Shown one piece after another: positions 30,608 through 40,405 of a stretch of 64,000 bases of DNA. The notes beneath the pieces are model-generated. The model made no database searches, had not been told where the DNA came from, and was given only the letters and a program-made list of their open reading frames with translations. Source of the stretch: Micrasema longulum (taxonomy: Eukaryota; Arthropoda; Insecta; Trichoptera; Brachycentridae); the NCBI GenBank assembly GCA_022494885.1, contig JAGVSM010000856.1:44166-108165 (forward strand), given 5' to 3'. A program made the translations under genes and the position numbers. How positions within the stretch are numbered: the first letter of the stretch is position 1; each line of letters opens with the position of its first letter.

Positions 30608-32748
30608 TATATTTATTTATTATTTATTTTATTTTATTTTTTTATTTTTCAAGAATTAACGGTACAAGTACCTTTTACATTACATACATACATAAATATT
30701 TACAGTGGAGTATATACAGTAACAACTTTTTCAATGCTTACTTAGAAAGAACATAATTAAAATATTGATTCCACACTTAAATGTTTTACAAGTAATTGTT
30801 TATAAGCTGGAAATTTCAATAAAAATATGTTACCTAAATCCGAATGTTTATTACCCAGCGCATGTAGACGATTCAGTACTGAATTGCTAGAATATATTGA
30901 GATATGATTGTTGCAGTCATAAAGTTGAACTAGCCTTGTCACTCTAACTGGTACTTTAAAACCAATGAGGGCCAAAATTTCAGGGCTGTCCAATACTGAA
31001 TTAACGATTTTAAATAGAATTAATAAATCATTAATAGTTCTCCTGTCCCTTAATTTAATGAAATTTAATATGTTTAATAAATAATCATAGTTACAAAATT
31101 CATTACGTATTCCTAATTTAAAATTAACATATCTCAAAAACTTATTCTGAACTCTTTCTATGGTAATTTGGTGAGAGGCATAATAAGGGCTCCATATTGT
31201 AAAATTATACTCCAAGATGCTTCTCACTAAGGAGGTGTATAAAATTTTTAAAGTGTTTATATTTTTAAAGTCCTTCGTGATGTGCAAAATAAACCCAAGC
31301 GTCTTCAAAGATCTACTACTAATATCATTAATGTGACTGATAAAAGACAATTTCTGATCAAAAATCACACCCAAATCCCGCATCTCAGTAACTGAATCCA
31401 ATGCAGTGTTACCGATTTAGTAGTCAAATAAAATATGATTTTTTATCCTGAAAAATCTTATTATATGGCATTTTTTTAATATGCAATTGAAGGTTGTTAA
31501 TAGAACACCATACAGATAACTTATCTAAATTATTTTGCAATATAGCACAATCATCAACATTGTTAATAGTCGTAAAAATCTTCATGTCATCTGTAAACAA
31601 TAATACTTCGACTCCTTTAAATATGTCAACCATATCATTTATAAATATTAAAAACAATAATGGGCCCAGGTGCGATCCCTGTGGAACCCCGCTAGTAGCA
31701 AGAAAAGGATTTGACAAAGTATCACAAATGTTCACTGTAAGTGTTCTCTCAGCCAAATAATTTTTAAACCAACACAGCATTGGACCACTTACACCAAATA
31801 TTGATAATTTTTGTATGAGAATCTTATGATCCACCTTATCAAATGCCTTACTGAAATCTGTATATATAGAATCAACTTGCTTCTGCAATTAAAACGATTT
31901 AAAAATATAGTCTTCATATAAAATTAAGTTAGAGAGAGTCGATTTTGACGACATGAAGCCATGTTGGGCAGAACTTATGATATTATTTACATTATGTGAT
32001 ATTTTATATAAAACTATTTTTTCAAAAAGTTTAGGGATAGCTGATTGCATACAAATAGGTCGATAATTAGTAACATCAGTCCTATCACCCTTTTTGAATA
32101 TGGGGGTAATGTAACCAGATTTCCAAAATGTTGGAAACATTCCTTCAGAAAGTGACTTATTGAAAATTAAATAAAGAGGGAAAGTAAGGCAATCAACACA
32201 GTTCCTTAAGAATATTGATAGAATTTTATCTGGACCATAATTGCATTTAGATTCTAGTTGGTTAATACTCCTCTTTATATCAGACATTTCAACGTAAAGA
32301 CAAGATAATTGTAAATTCGTATTGATGCTGGATTCAGGTAAACGAGTAAATTGATCGTTACTATCATAAACACTCTTGAAGAAGTCACCAAAAAGATTAA
32401 CTACCTCCACTAAATTATTTCCAGTCTTTAAACCATAGTGCACAGTTTTTGGCAAAACTATTTTATCGCTTCTAAGAGATTTTGAATAGTTGAATATTTT
32501 TTTTTACATTATTGTTTACGGAATTTTCGATGCTTTGTATATAATTTATGTGACAAATAATTGAGAGCTTATTACATTCTTTTCTAAGTGATACTCATTG
32601 TAATCAGACGAATTCCTCGAAATTTTAAAATCTTTGTATGCTTTTTTTTTTTATATACATAGAGTTAATCAGTTCACCACTAAACCAAATTGGAAATGAT
32701 TTTTTTCTATTACATGTCACAGGTACGTGAGAATCGACAATTGACATC
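30608..32748 (-). mobile_element. LINE-E, 2.1-kb copy with most of the RT domain
   Basis: The longest LINE remnant in the window, on the minus strand. Its 5' border is near 32748, where text like PIWFSGELINSMYIKKKAYK (linker between endonuclease and RT) is still readable despite stops. It then covers the RT, thumb and C-terminus to the stop at 30757. The 3' UTR holds the hairpin GGTACTTGTACC (30661-30672) and an AAAT/AATA tail (30608-30640). The neighbour at 32752 starts with another LINE's 3' hairpin, so one LINE sits directly against another. Confidence 0.9.
30757..32455 (-). pseudogene. Reverse transcriptase of LINE-E (one stop, one frameshift)
   Basis: Three consecutive open pieces form one protein. 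31889-32455: GPDKILSIFLRN, FWKSGYITPIFKKGD, NYRPICMQSAIPKLFEKIV and AQHGFMSSKST (motifs 0-2). After an in-frame TAA at 31889-31891, 31424-31888 follows: IYTDFSKAFDKVDH (motif A), SGVPQGSHLGPLLFLIFIND (motif B) and LLFTDDMKIF (motif C; FTDD in place of the usual YADD/FADD, both Asp kept). After a +1-type shift between 31402 and 31424, 30757-31401 holds the thumb block: MRDLGVIFDQKLSF, LVRSILEYNFTIWSP and IERVQNKFLRYVNF. No endonuclease domain remains. Jockey/CR1-type at a guess. Confidence 0.9.
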
Positions 32749-32751
32749 AAA

Positions 32752-33225
32752 GGCAATTTCTTCCTACCTACCCAAACCGTTCAGTTTGAAAATTTTTAAA
32801 TACATGAACATATTGAATCTTACAATTTTATACAAAAATTAAAAACAAAGATTAACAAAATAAAAATAATTCGAAAAAAAAAACAATATACTATGAAGAG
32901 AGGAGAGGGGATGGGAAGGAAAGAAGAAGGATAAAGCAACAATTTAAATATTTAGATAGTGACATTTCAATCTTGACTCAAATGTTAATAAAGAAGGGGC
33001 GTCTCTAACATTAGTGGGTAGATTATTCCACAATCGAGCGGCTACTACTGTGAAAGAGGAGGCAAGAAAATTAGAGCGATGACAGGGTATTAAAGGGGTT
33101 CTCTCGTTACTAGAACGAAGATATAGTCCGTGTTGTGAAAGAGGTTGGATGAGCTCTCTCAGATAATATACTGGTCTAATTAAAAATAATTCAAATGTGT
33201 ACTGTATTATTAAGTTATTTTTAAA
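32752..33225 (-). mobile_element. CR1-like LINE C-terminus and 3' end
   Basis: The minus strand reads QYTFELFLIRPVYYLRELIQ, PLSQHGLYLRSSNERTPLIP, VVAARLWNNLPTNVRDAPSL and LKCHYLNI, then a stop at 32944-32946. It is a typical LINE C-terminus (AARLWN.LP). The 3' UTR ends in the same TAGGAAGAAATTGCC text as 142-330 but stops inside the hairpin, so the end was cut by LINE-E or by truncation. A purine-rich stretch lies at 32894-32935. Confidence 0.85.
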
Positions 33226-33424
33226 ACGCTTATTTTATTTCTAGGAACAAGAATTAAAAATCTGTTTTTAAAAACATGGTATTCTGCAATGGAATCTATC
33301 TCTCAAAATTAACAAAATCATATTTACCAATACTTACCTGCTTATGAAAATTCCAGTTACCGAGAAACATCGTTAAATCTCTTTTATTTTTATTGCAATT
33401 CGAGGCTAAGTCATTCGACGCATT

Positions 33425-33670
33425 GCATTCATATTTTAACTTTGAAAAAGAGCGAATGGACAGCGAAAATGATTTAGAACGAAAATGTTGATGGATCCAG
33501 ACGACGAGGTAGCTCAGAAAAAACATGGCATGACGCATGACTAAATTCAACAAGTTCTTGAACGGAGACATGCCGAAAGTCGGAATAATCGTCGTGCGTG
33601 TATGAGAAGATATATATGTAAATATAGACGAAGCGAGGTACACATGCAAAGACAGAGTGATTAATATAAT
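33425..33670 (+). mobile_element. LINE-A copy, 3' fragment, heavily decayed
   Basis: GAGCGAATGGACAGCGAAAA, AACATGGCATGACGCATGAC, GGAATAATCGTCGTGCGTGT and ATGAGAAGATAT reproduce the LINE-A stretch from HVERMDSE to RRACMRR. Frames are broken throughout. It ends just before PLE-2-type sequence at 33686. Confidence 0.75.
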
Positions 33671-33685
33671 TATACACAATTTTAT

Positions 33686-34036
33686 ATTTACAAACTGGAG
33701 TGTAAAAACTGCCCTAAGGTTTACATCGGGCAGACTGCCAGAAATATAACAAAGAGAGTAAAGGAGCACATGAGTGCATGCAGGCTCGGCTACCCCGAAA
33801 AATCGGCCTTGGCCGAGCACCACATAGAAACGGGGCATAAGTTTTCCTTTGAGCCGATAATCTTAGGGAGGCCAAAGAACCACCAAACACGACTAGTAAA
33901 AGAAGCAATTGAGATTTACAAACATCCCGACAACATAAACAGAGATGATGGGATGCGATTAAAAACATCCTGGTACCCAGTCATAAAGAAATCGCATAAA
34001 GATTGCAATGTAACACAGATTTGTGATACGGTATAG
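33686..34036 (+). pseudogene. PLE GIY-YIG endonuclease domain
   Basis: An open frame of about 116 codons starting at the truncation point. IYKLECKNCPKVYIGQTARN contains the Y and YIG parts of the signature with the CxxC pair. ITKRVKEHM supplies the conserved Arg and Glu-His. EKSALAEHHIETGHKFSF, LVKEAIEIYKHPDNINRDDG and LKTSWYPVI complete the domain. It is intact from YIG to its natural stop, but lacks an RT and a start codon of its own; the ATG at 33770 is internal. Confidence 0.9.
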
Positions 34037-34183
34037 ATCCTAAGTACATAATGGTACACATTAATCTAAACGACTACGACACGGTACAAGTCCCAAATAC
34101 ATAACATCACACAAAAACGACTACGACACGGTAAAAATTCTAAGTACCTAACGTAACACATATTCATACACAAATAACATCAA

Positions 34184-34224
34184 CCCTGATGATGGACGCT
34201 GTAACGCGATCCGAAACGTCGGTA
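34184..34224 (+). ncRNA. Hammerhead-ribozyme-like core in PLE tail
   Basis: CTGATGA, then GGACGC / GCG(A)TCC as stem II with one bulged A, then GAAAC. The core letters of a hammerhead (CUGANGA and GAAA) are present at the spacing expected. Stems I and III could not be settled by eye, so activity is unproven. Confidence 0.5.
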
Positions 34225-34329
34225 GAGAGTACGAACGACACACGGCATAATAACCCAGAAAAACTTATTGTGCATCTTAACGGCCGTGAAAATCTAAGAA
34301 GTTTAATATAATTATAGTTAGATAATGTA

Positions 34330-34385
34330 TATAAGGCCATTTTTGTGAAATTCGCCTTAAGGGCGCTGTACAATAAATGTCCCAA
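34330..34385 (-). mobile_element. CR1/L2-type 3' terminal hairpin
   Basis: GGCCATTTTTGTGAAATTCG and CCTTAAGGGCGCTGTAC are the reverse complement of the GCGCCCTTGAGGT..AATGGCGC terminal structure seen at 13536-13575. A diverged subfamily also present at 53078-53115 and 53172-53215. Confidence 0.6.
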
Positions 34386-34389
34386 CACG

Positions 34390-35005
34390 TCTTGCAGCTA
34401 CATAGCGCATGGACGGCTTAGATTTTAGATCCTCGTTTTCAATTATTATTTAATTCGACAACAGATAACGGATAAGACGGTCAGAAATCTAGCCCCCATT
34501 TACATTATGTTCTAATTTGACAATGAAGTTTAGTATTTGAATGATGTTAAAATAAATATTAAAAAAAAATCGTTTTTAAAAATAGGAGTTAGATTATAAC
34601 AAGTCTTGCAGCTTATGAGCGCATGAATTGTTGAAATGCTAGGACCCCCTTTACAAAATTAAAGCTTGAAGCTACAAAGCTCGCAGCTACAAAGCGCATG
34701 GACGGGTGGAATTCTAGCAACTTAAAACTATATCAATAAAATCACAAAAATTAAACATTGAGCTGAACTTTGTCAAGTGATATGGCGTTCAATCATCTCA
34801 CCTTTCTCCAATGGGGAACCGCATGAAGGTTTGTGGTTATGTCATTTTTAAATTTAAATGTGGAGATTTTTATGCTACTTGTAACGTCACTGGTGAAATT
34901 ATGATTAATTTACAGTTGTAAAAACATTGACGAGATACTAAATGTCAATAATTACTTCGTATTATTGACAAGTCTAATGATCAACCACGTCTTTTTATCT
35001 ATGTA
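34390..35005. other. No gene; short dispersed phrase repeated
   Basis: The phrase CTTGCAGCTACATAGCGCATG (34390-34410) recurs in variants at 34601-34625 and 34685-34705, so a weak ~90-200-bp irregular repeat is present. No coding signal. Confidence 0.45.
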
Positions 35006-35009
35006 CATA

Positions 35010-35475
35010 TTTTACTTTATTTTATTTTATTCTTTATAATATAATAACCAACAGTTAAATTCACCATTAAAAAAATGAAACAAATTACAAATAAGCCAAT
35101 TACAGGTTTTCACAAGTAGCATCACAGTAAGTTAAAATATATTCTCAAACATAAAATAAACAGTTATCTAAATCTATAAGAAACAAAAACACGCACGTCA
35201 TTATGATTATTCGCAAATAAATATATGTTTAATGATTTTGTTATAACGATCAAATTATTGAAAGTTCGACATAAATATGAGTTTTGCCTATAATTATATG
35301 GTACAAGAGGAATATGAAGGAAAAGGTTATTCCTAAGAACTTTTGGAGGAACATTAATAGAGAGTTTGCATGGTAATTCAGGACAGTCAATTGAACCAGA
35401 GGCAATTTTTATAGATAAATTATATTATCTATTTCGCGACATTTTTGTAGAGGTTGATAGGTGATGTATGAATAT
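35010..35475 (-). mobile_element. LINE-C relative, C-terminus and tail
   Basis: The minus strand of about 35200-35400 reads LPCKLSINVPPKVLRNNLFL, PYNYRQNSYLCRTFNNLIV and LNIYLFANN. It lines up with the 18182-18505 protein (ISINCPVKSTRQ.. NYVQNSFIYRS .. LDIFNTKF). The tail end ATTTTATTTTATTCTTTA (35018-35035) reads as an A-rich tail on the minus strand. Confidence 0.65.
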
Positions 35476-35567
35476 ATTGATCGGATTTAAACTCAAATTT
35501 CAACCGGAAACACTATTCTATTAGATATATTGAAATAGGAAATTGGTAAAGGAAATCGAGTGGAGAT

Positions 35568-35645
35568 TGGTCCGACTCTTAGTGTAGTAGTTGGCGCGTT
35601 CGCCTACCAAGCTTGGAATTCCCTGGTTCGATCCCCGGACATAAT
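35568..35645 (+). mobile_element. tRNA-derived SINE head or tRNA pseudogene
   Basis: Box A-like TTAGTGTAGTAGTTGGCGCG and box B-like GGTTCGATCCC are 30-40 bp apart, with CGCCTACCAAGC between them resembling an anticodon arm. The T-arm has one mismatch and no 7-bp acceptor stem can be drawn. It resembles the SINE-1 head at 60313-60382 (GCCTACCA.GC). Confidence 0.65.
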
Positions 35646-35929
35646 AAAAGCTAAAAAAGTACGAACAATAATAAAAATCATTTAAAAAGTATTAAAAAGT
35701 ACATATACAAGCTATAACACTAAAAAAATAATTTAAATATTCAAGATGCGCATTTTCCGGATAAACTAATATTATTTATTCGAAGTACTTCTGAAAAATA
35801 TTTTTTTTTTGCACGTGTAATATTGATCCTAATACGATGTAATAAGGAAGTCTAGTGGTTTTTTTATATTTATTATTTGTAAATAGACATAAACTAATCA
35901 TGAATGAACTATGTACTTAAAAAATGAAT

Positions 35930-36412
35930 GTTATTTGCCATTGACAGGTCATAAGCCCTGTAGATGCCTAGACTTCTATATTACCTTTTCTTAAATGTTC
36001 TTCATCTCTGTTGTAATATGTTAATATAAACAGCTCCCCAGGGAGTTAAATTCAGTCCTTGTCTACAAAAATTTGGACAAACTCAAAATATTGTTGATAA
36101 ATTACCTGGTCCATGAAGAAGTATAGAAATTGAAAAAATAATATTTTCAGGCGTTGCCTAGTATGTAGGTGAAATAATTCAATTAGATGAATCTCACCCG
36201 CATAAATAAAGGCTCTTTAACTTCACAAACACCAACAGATGAAAGAATTGAAGGAATATAGATGTTCAAATATAGGCAGAATGGTGAATGTTACACAGTG
36301 TGTAAAGTGGCCACTTAAACCAGCCATTGACAGGTCATAAGCCCTGTAGATGCCTAGACTTCTATATTACCCTTTCTTAAATGTTCTTCATCTCTGTTGT
36401 AATATATTGATA
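35930..36412 (-). repeat. 386-bp family, 1.25 units in tandem
   Basis: A partial unit is followed head-to-tail by a full one. The motif CTCTGTTGTAATAT occurs at 36006 and again at 36392, which sets the period at 386 bp. Segments around both (GACAGGTCATAAGCCCTGTA, TGCCTAGACTTCTATATTAC) are almost identical, so this tandem array is young. Confidence 0.9.
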
Positions 36413-36469
36413 TTTTTATGTCATGTGAAATAATATTTGATGAGCAAAGTAGCGTAAAAAAATTAACTA

Positions 36470-36785
36470 CCCTGGCAACACTAACAAAATGTCCATTTTA
36501 TTTTCTTTGACCATCTGACAGATGGAAAAATAATTAATACATTTGCTACTTACACATGCATTTGCCACTTCCACATGAAATGTCATCCCATCCTGTTTCT
36601 TTTTAATCTCAGCAGTATTTGTATACTTTAAAACGACTCAACTCAGCAAAGTTGAATTCATATTGGGAGTTGCGTACTGAGCAAACTCTACAAAGAAACT
36701 AATGGATCAAAACGTAAAACTACTCCTTTAAGAGTAGTTTAGTCGCCTTCTGTTTGATGCGCGGATGCAGTTTCTGGACTATTCC
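36470..36785 (+). repeat. Dispersed ~300-bp repeat with hairpin, copy 2
   Basis: Collinear with 16440-16745; the hairpin AAACTACTCCTTTAAGAGTA, then GTTT, is at 36717-36740, followed by AGTCGCCTTCTGTTTGATGC. It begins right after the 386-bp tandem. Confidence 0.72.
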
Positions 36786-37639
36786 TAATTTATAATAAAT
36801 ATTATAGTGCCGTTTTCATAATCACAATACTTAAACGCCCATCTCACACGTATCGTCCAAATCCACACAGCACGGTAAAATTAGGGTGGATTGTTTATTT
36901 ATTTACTTAAATTATTTAAATTTGATAAAAACGGATTAAAAAATACATGTAATTTTATCCTACAGGTATCTTCTTTTTTCTTACACTATTGTATATTATT
37001 TTCAGTTTAACGTCTTCAAACGCATGCATCAGTACTCTTGGACACGCAGGAATGCCCAACATTATATTATTGTTTCAAAATCACATTGACATAAAAAGGA
37101 AACAAACATTACCTTTGCTTGCATTACGCATAATACTCACGATAAATCTTTTTTGCGACTTCACATTTACCATACTCGACATATCGTCGACGAGGGTGAA
37201 TTTTTGATCCACACCCATTTTGATAAGCAGACGAACATTCAGAAAAAATAATCGTCTTGTATAGAATATTTAACGATATTATGTAAGAACGATTATGTTT
37301 TTCTGCGTGGTGCCTTTATTCCATACGCGTATTTGATGCACTCGCGACCGTTCATAATATGGTGAGATCTCACCAACACGCATGCGTTTCACATACCTAC
37401 CAGACAAAAAGAGAAAACGACGTTTTGTCTCGCTCGCACCCGTGTCTCAAGTGCAAGGCTAAGTTTGCAGCGCGGCTGAGACAACTATCAAGTTAAGCAG
37501 CCGTGCACTTAATCAAATCACTTAAGTGTAATGGGTATTGATGAAACAATGATCTGGTCTTTCGTACTCGGGCACTTCTTTTAACTTCCACTTACCCTTT
37601 CTTGCGGTGTTTGCGGACCACACTTATACCTGGCCGGTA

Positions 37640-37905
37640 ATTTTTTTCAGTATTTTAATTTACAATCCTACCTGTTCGCGCGTGGGTGTCGCCAGTGAGC
37701 TCCGGCGTGTATATATTTATATTTTTGAATTTCTAATTTCGAACGTGATTTTTTTAATGGTGACAGTCAAATTTCAGTTGAAGTGAAAACGAGTTTATTT
37801 GTTTGTAAACTTTCAAACGCGTACCTCAAAACAGTGTATATAAAGTTTCAAAGTTTATTAAGGAAATATTTGAATTGTGAATGCACAAATCAAATTAATC
37901 ATGAG
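37640..37905 (+). promoter_or_regulatory. Possible 5' exon or promoter of a host gene (weak)
   Basis: A GC-richer patch (37670-37710, with CGCGCGTGGGTGTCGCC and CCGGCGTG) is followed by about 190 bp without repeats. It ends in ATGAG directly followed by GTATATT, which could be a start codon and a splice donor. TTTTTTCAGT near 37644-37653 could be an initiator. None of this is specific and no coding exon is seen downstream. Confidence 0.15.
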
Positions 37906-38470
37906 GTATATTAAATAAAATGTTGATGTTTTTTTTCTTAAACATTATAACAATTGCTTAGTTTTGACTGTTAAAAAAATATGCCTCGGTGATTTGAATA
38001 CAAACTGTGATAAAATGTTTGGTTTACGGGCTTGTTAAATTTGCTGTCGTGAGAAAACGATTTTTATTATTTTTACGTTTATTGTTCTAAGTGAAGTGTT
38101 TATATTATTACTAACCAATTATTATTTACCGGTAGGTAATTAAACTATTTTCTGATTTTGTTTTTACAAAAAATGGGAAAATATTAGTAATTGTGAATTA
38201 ATTGTACTAATTTATAATCTATGAATGGATAGATAATATATTATTTTGTATACTTAAGAAAAACAAATTAATATTCACAATTATTAAAGTACATGGTCCG
38301 ATGCCGGGCTTAAACCTGGTTGCACAGCACAGGTTAAAACAGTGCAAATCAGTTAAACCTATAGACTTAAACTCTGCGTAATATGACAGCGTGAATTATG
38401 AATCACAGTTTAAAGGTATTATTTTTATTTTTGTCCATTAAAATTTAAACATCATTTAAATTTTAATAGA
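37906..38470. other. No gene recognised
   Basis: AT-rich sequence without repeats shared with the window. If the preceding patch is an exon this would be intron, but that is speculation. Confidence 0.35.
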
Positions 38471-38475
38471 AAACA

Positions 38476-39066
38476 CAGTAGAACTCCAACTATCCAAATC
38501 AATTAGGACCGGACCCCGTTCGGATAATAAAAAATTCAGATACTTGGATTTTTTCTGAAAAAAGCGTCTTTTTTAATAAGTTGCTGTATGTATGTTAAAA
38601 GTGGGAGAAAAAACTATTTTAAAGAAATAAAACTTTCAATTTATTAAATTAAAAGGCAAAACTTTTACATGTTAAGCGTAGTTACCATACTGTAAATGAA
38701 AGTCATTGCTTGCTGAACATCACGGTCTAAAGTAAGCTGTTTGACTGTCATCATCCGTTTTCGACAATAGCTATGTACTATGTTTGTATCATAATGTGTA
38801 TTAGTAACTTATTTGTCTTTGTTTACTATTGTTTTTATAGACCTTAATAATCTATTGTGCTTTTTTGTAGATATCTAATTATATTATTTATCTACATTAT
38901 AATTGGCAGGAGTGCTGTATTGTACATTAAAATAAATAAATAAATATCGTACGTAGAAATAATAATTATTTTGCGAATAGCATTACGTTTCCGTGTTATT
39001 TTTTTTTCTTCTACAATTCTGAAAGCGATTCCGATACTCGGAGTTTGGATAGTTGGAGTTCTACTG
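38476..39066. mobile_element. Pogo/Tigger-like DNA element, non-autonomous
   Basis: Left end CAGTAGAACTCCAACTATCC and inverted right end (39040-39066) form terminal inverted repeats of about 25 bp, of the CAGTA-type found in pogo-like Tc1/mariner elements. The right flank is TA, the left flank CA. The interior contains no transposase frame and hosts a LINE tail (about 38780-38946). Confidence 0.8.
38780..38946 (+). mobile_element. LINE 3' end nested in the pogo-like element
   Basis: A stretch ending GGCAGGAGTGCTGTATTGTA then CATTAAAATAAATAAATAAA is a plus-strand LINE tail with (AAAT)n. It interrupts the pogo-like element. Exact left border not resolved. Confidence 0.5.
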
Positions 39067-39204
39067 TAATATATTTATTTTGTATTTTTTTTATTCTAGA
39101 CTCGTGCCCGATAAATGCCCATATCTAGATCTTATGATTTAGGAACCCAAAAATGAAATTTTGATCCATTTTATTTTAGTCGTAAATAACCGTGTTGAAA
39201 ATAG

Positions 39205-39262
39205 GAAAGAAGTTGTGGTAGAGCAGAGTTCAAACCTTTAACCTGTCTCTGATGAAGTACAG
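39205..39262 (-). mobile_element. SINE-2 fragment
   Basis: GTTGTGGTAGAGCAGAGTTC and AAACCTTTAACCTG are the diverged SINE-2 head on the minus strand (compare 27705-27740). Confidence 0.55.
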
Positions 39263-39344
39263 AGTAAATTAAAAAATATTTTTTTATTCCAGTGTCATTT
39301 TTTAATATAATATCGCAATACACAGGTAGGTAAGCAATACACAC

Positions 39345-39600
39345 ATAATATCATCATCAAATCCTTATCCGGACCAGATGGCGCGTAGTGCACTGGATTG
39401 GTACAATCAATGCAGCGTATCTCGATAATGGTTAGGTGATCAGTCTTACGAATCAGGCACCAATCCGTAACGAAATATTGTAGTGTTCACCATATTAACA
39501 AATATTTCATGCCGATCCTCCCAGGAATCGAACCCAGGAACTCGAGCATGGAAAGCGAATACCGAACGCTAGGTTCCCATCGATATCATTCCTCTTTCAG
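39345..39600 (-). mobile_element. SINE-1 copy with tRNA-like head
   Basis: The minus strand runs from the tRNA-like head (GGTATTCGCTTTCCATGCTC, then GTTCCTGGGTTCGATTCCTG, a box B) through the core (GCAGCGTATCTCGATAATGG rc region, 39410-39430) to a (GAT)n tail (39348-39358). It is one of two nearly complete copies; the other is 60313-60540. Confidence 0.78.
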
Positions 39601-39634
39601 CACCCAATAGTGCATAGGTAACTGGATTTTTATA

Positions 39635-40197
39635 TTTTTTTTTATTTAAATTTTATTGATAAACCCTTACGGGTTACAAACATTTAACAAAATGTTTTCA
39701 CTTTTAAAATTCACATTCTACTGTTAATAATAATATTTTTAACATCTTTTGTAAAGGTTGTCTGAGTCTTTTGTTTGGTTTTGTCTGGTAGTTTATTGTA
39801 TAATTTCAGTCCATGGTTTATAAGTCTCGATTGTCCTTTTCTCGTTTTAAAAGATCGTACATGATATTTTTCTGATATTCTCGTATTGTGTTCATGTTTA
39901 CTACATTTTTTTTCAAGTTTTAATTCTTCGTCTACAATTACATCAGTGGCTAATTTATGAATAAATTTTAAAGATTCTAGTTTAAAAAGTTCAGTTACGT
40001 TTAATTGTTTAGTTTGTTCAAAAAGTTCTTTAGTTGCTGTTAGATAGGGAAGGTCATATACTAACATTAATATTTTATTTTGCTGTCTTTGTAGTCTGTT
40101 TATGTCATTTTGATATCCTGTTTCCCATAGTAGTTGCATATAACATATTTTAGTTTTTACATATGCTTCATACATTAATTTTTTTTCTTTTATTGTA
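39635..40197 (-). mobile_element. LINE-B copy, 5'-truncated
   Basis: Minus-strand LINE with hairpin AACCCGTAAGGGTT (39663-39676) and A-rich tail, truncated 5' at about 40197, where an A-run begins. Relative of 11205-12262. Confidence 0.8.
39711..40175 (-). pseudogene. RT thumb and C-terminus of LINE-B
   Basis: An open piece of 154 codons: MYEAYVKTKICYMQLLWETG, INRLQRQQNKILMLVYDLPY, HEHNTRISEKYHVRSFKTRK and LYNKLPDKTKQ. It is the same block order as 11358-11949 but without the stop there. Natural stop at 39711. The catalytic palm is missing. Confidence 0.85.
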
Positions 40198-40234
40198 ACA
40201 AAGTTTTTGATTTAAAAAAAAAAACAAACCAAAT

Positions 40235-40405
40235 GCAAAAACCAAATGCAGCTTGTTTCAAAGGTAATCAGTCTTACGCCTCAGGTGCCAGTCCATTAAC
40301 AATGAAATATTTTAATTAAATATTTCTGGTCCACTCTGCTAGGAATCGAACACAGGGCCATGAGAATGTTAAACGAACGTATCAACCACTACACAACTGA
40401 ACGGA
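40235..40405 (-). mobile_element. SINE-1, head half
   Basis: AATCAGTCTTACGCCTCAGG, GGTCCACTCTGCTAGGAATC and GAACACAGGGCC lie in the same order as in 39440-39540. The minus strand gives a degraded box B (GTGTTCGATTCC). Confidence 0.68.

Larger units (their letters stand above)
33686..34285 (+). mobile_element. Penelope-like element (PLE-2 type), 3' part
   Basis: Plus-strand GIY-YIG coding region to the stop at 34036. It is followed by a 3' region with three diverged TACGACACGGTA.AA.TCC/T-type repeats (34021-34145) and a hammerhead-like core at 34184-34224 (CCCTGATGA, stem, GAAACGTCGG). 5'-truncated at the GIY box. Confidence 0.87.

Noticed and set aside
31494..31760. 88-codon plus-strand frame
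   Set aside because: It lies antisense to the LINE-E RT motifs A-C; a shadow frame.
33296..33838. 180-codon minus-strand frame
   Set aside because: It runs antisense through a LINE-A fragment and the PLE nuclease; no coherent domain.
35581..35640. Functional tRNA gene
   Set aside because: Box A and B resemble a tRNA but the cloverleaf cannot be completed.
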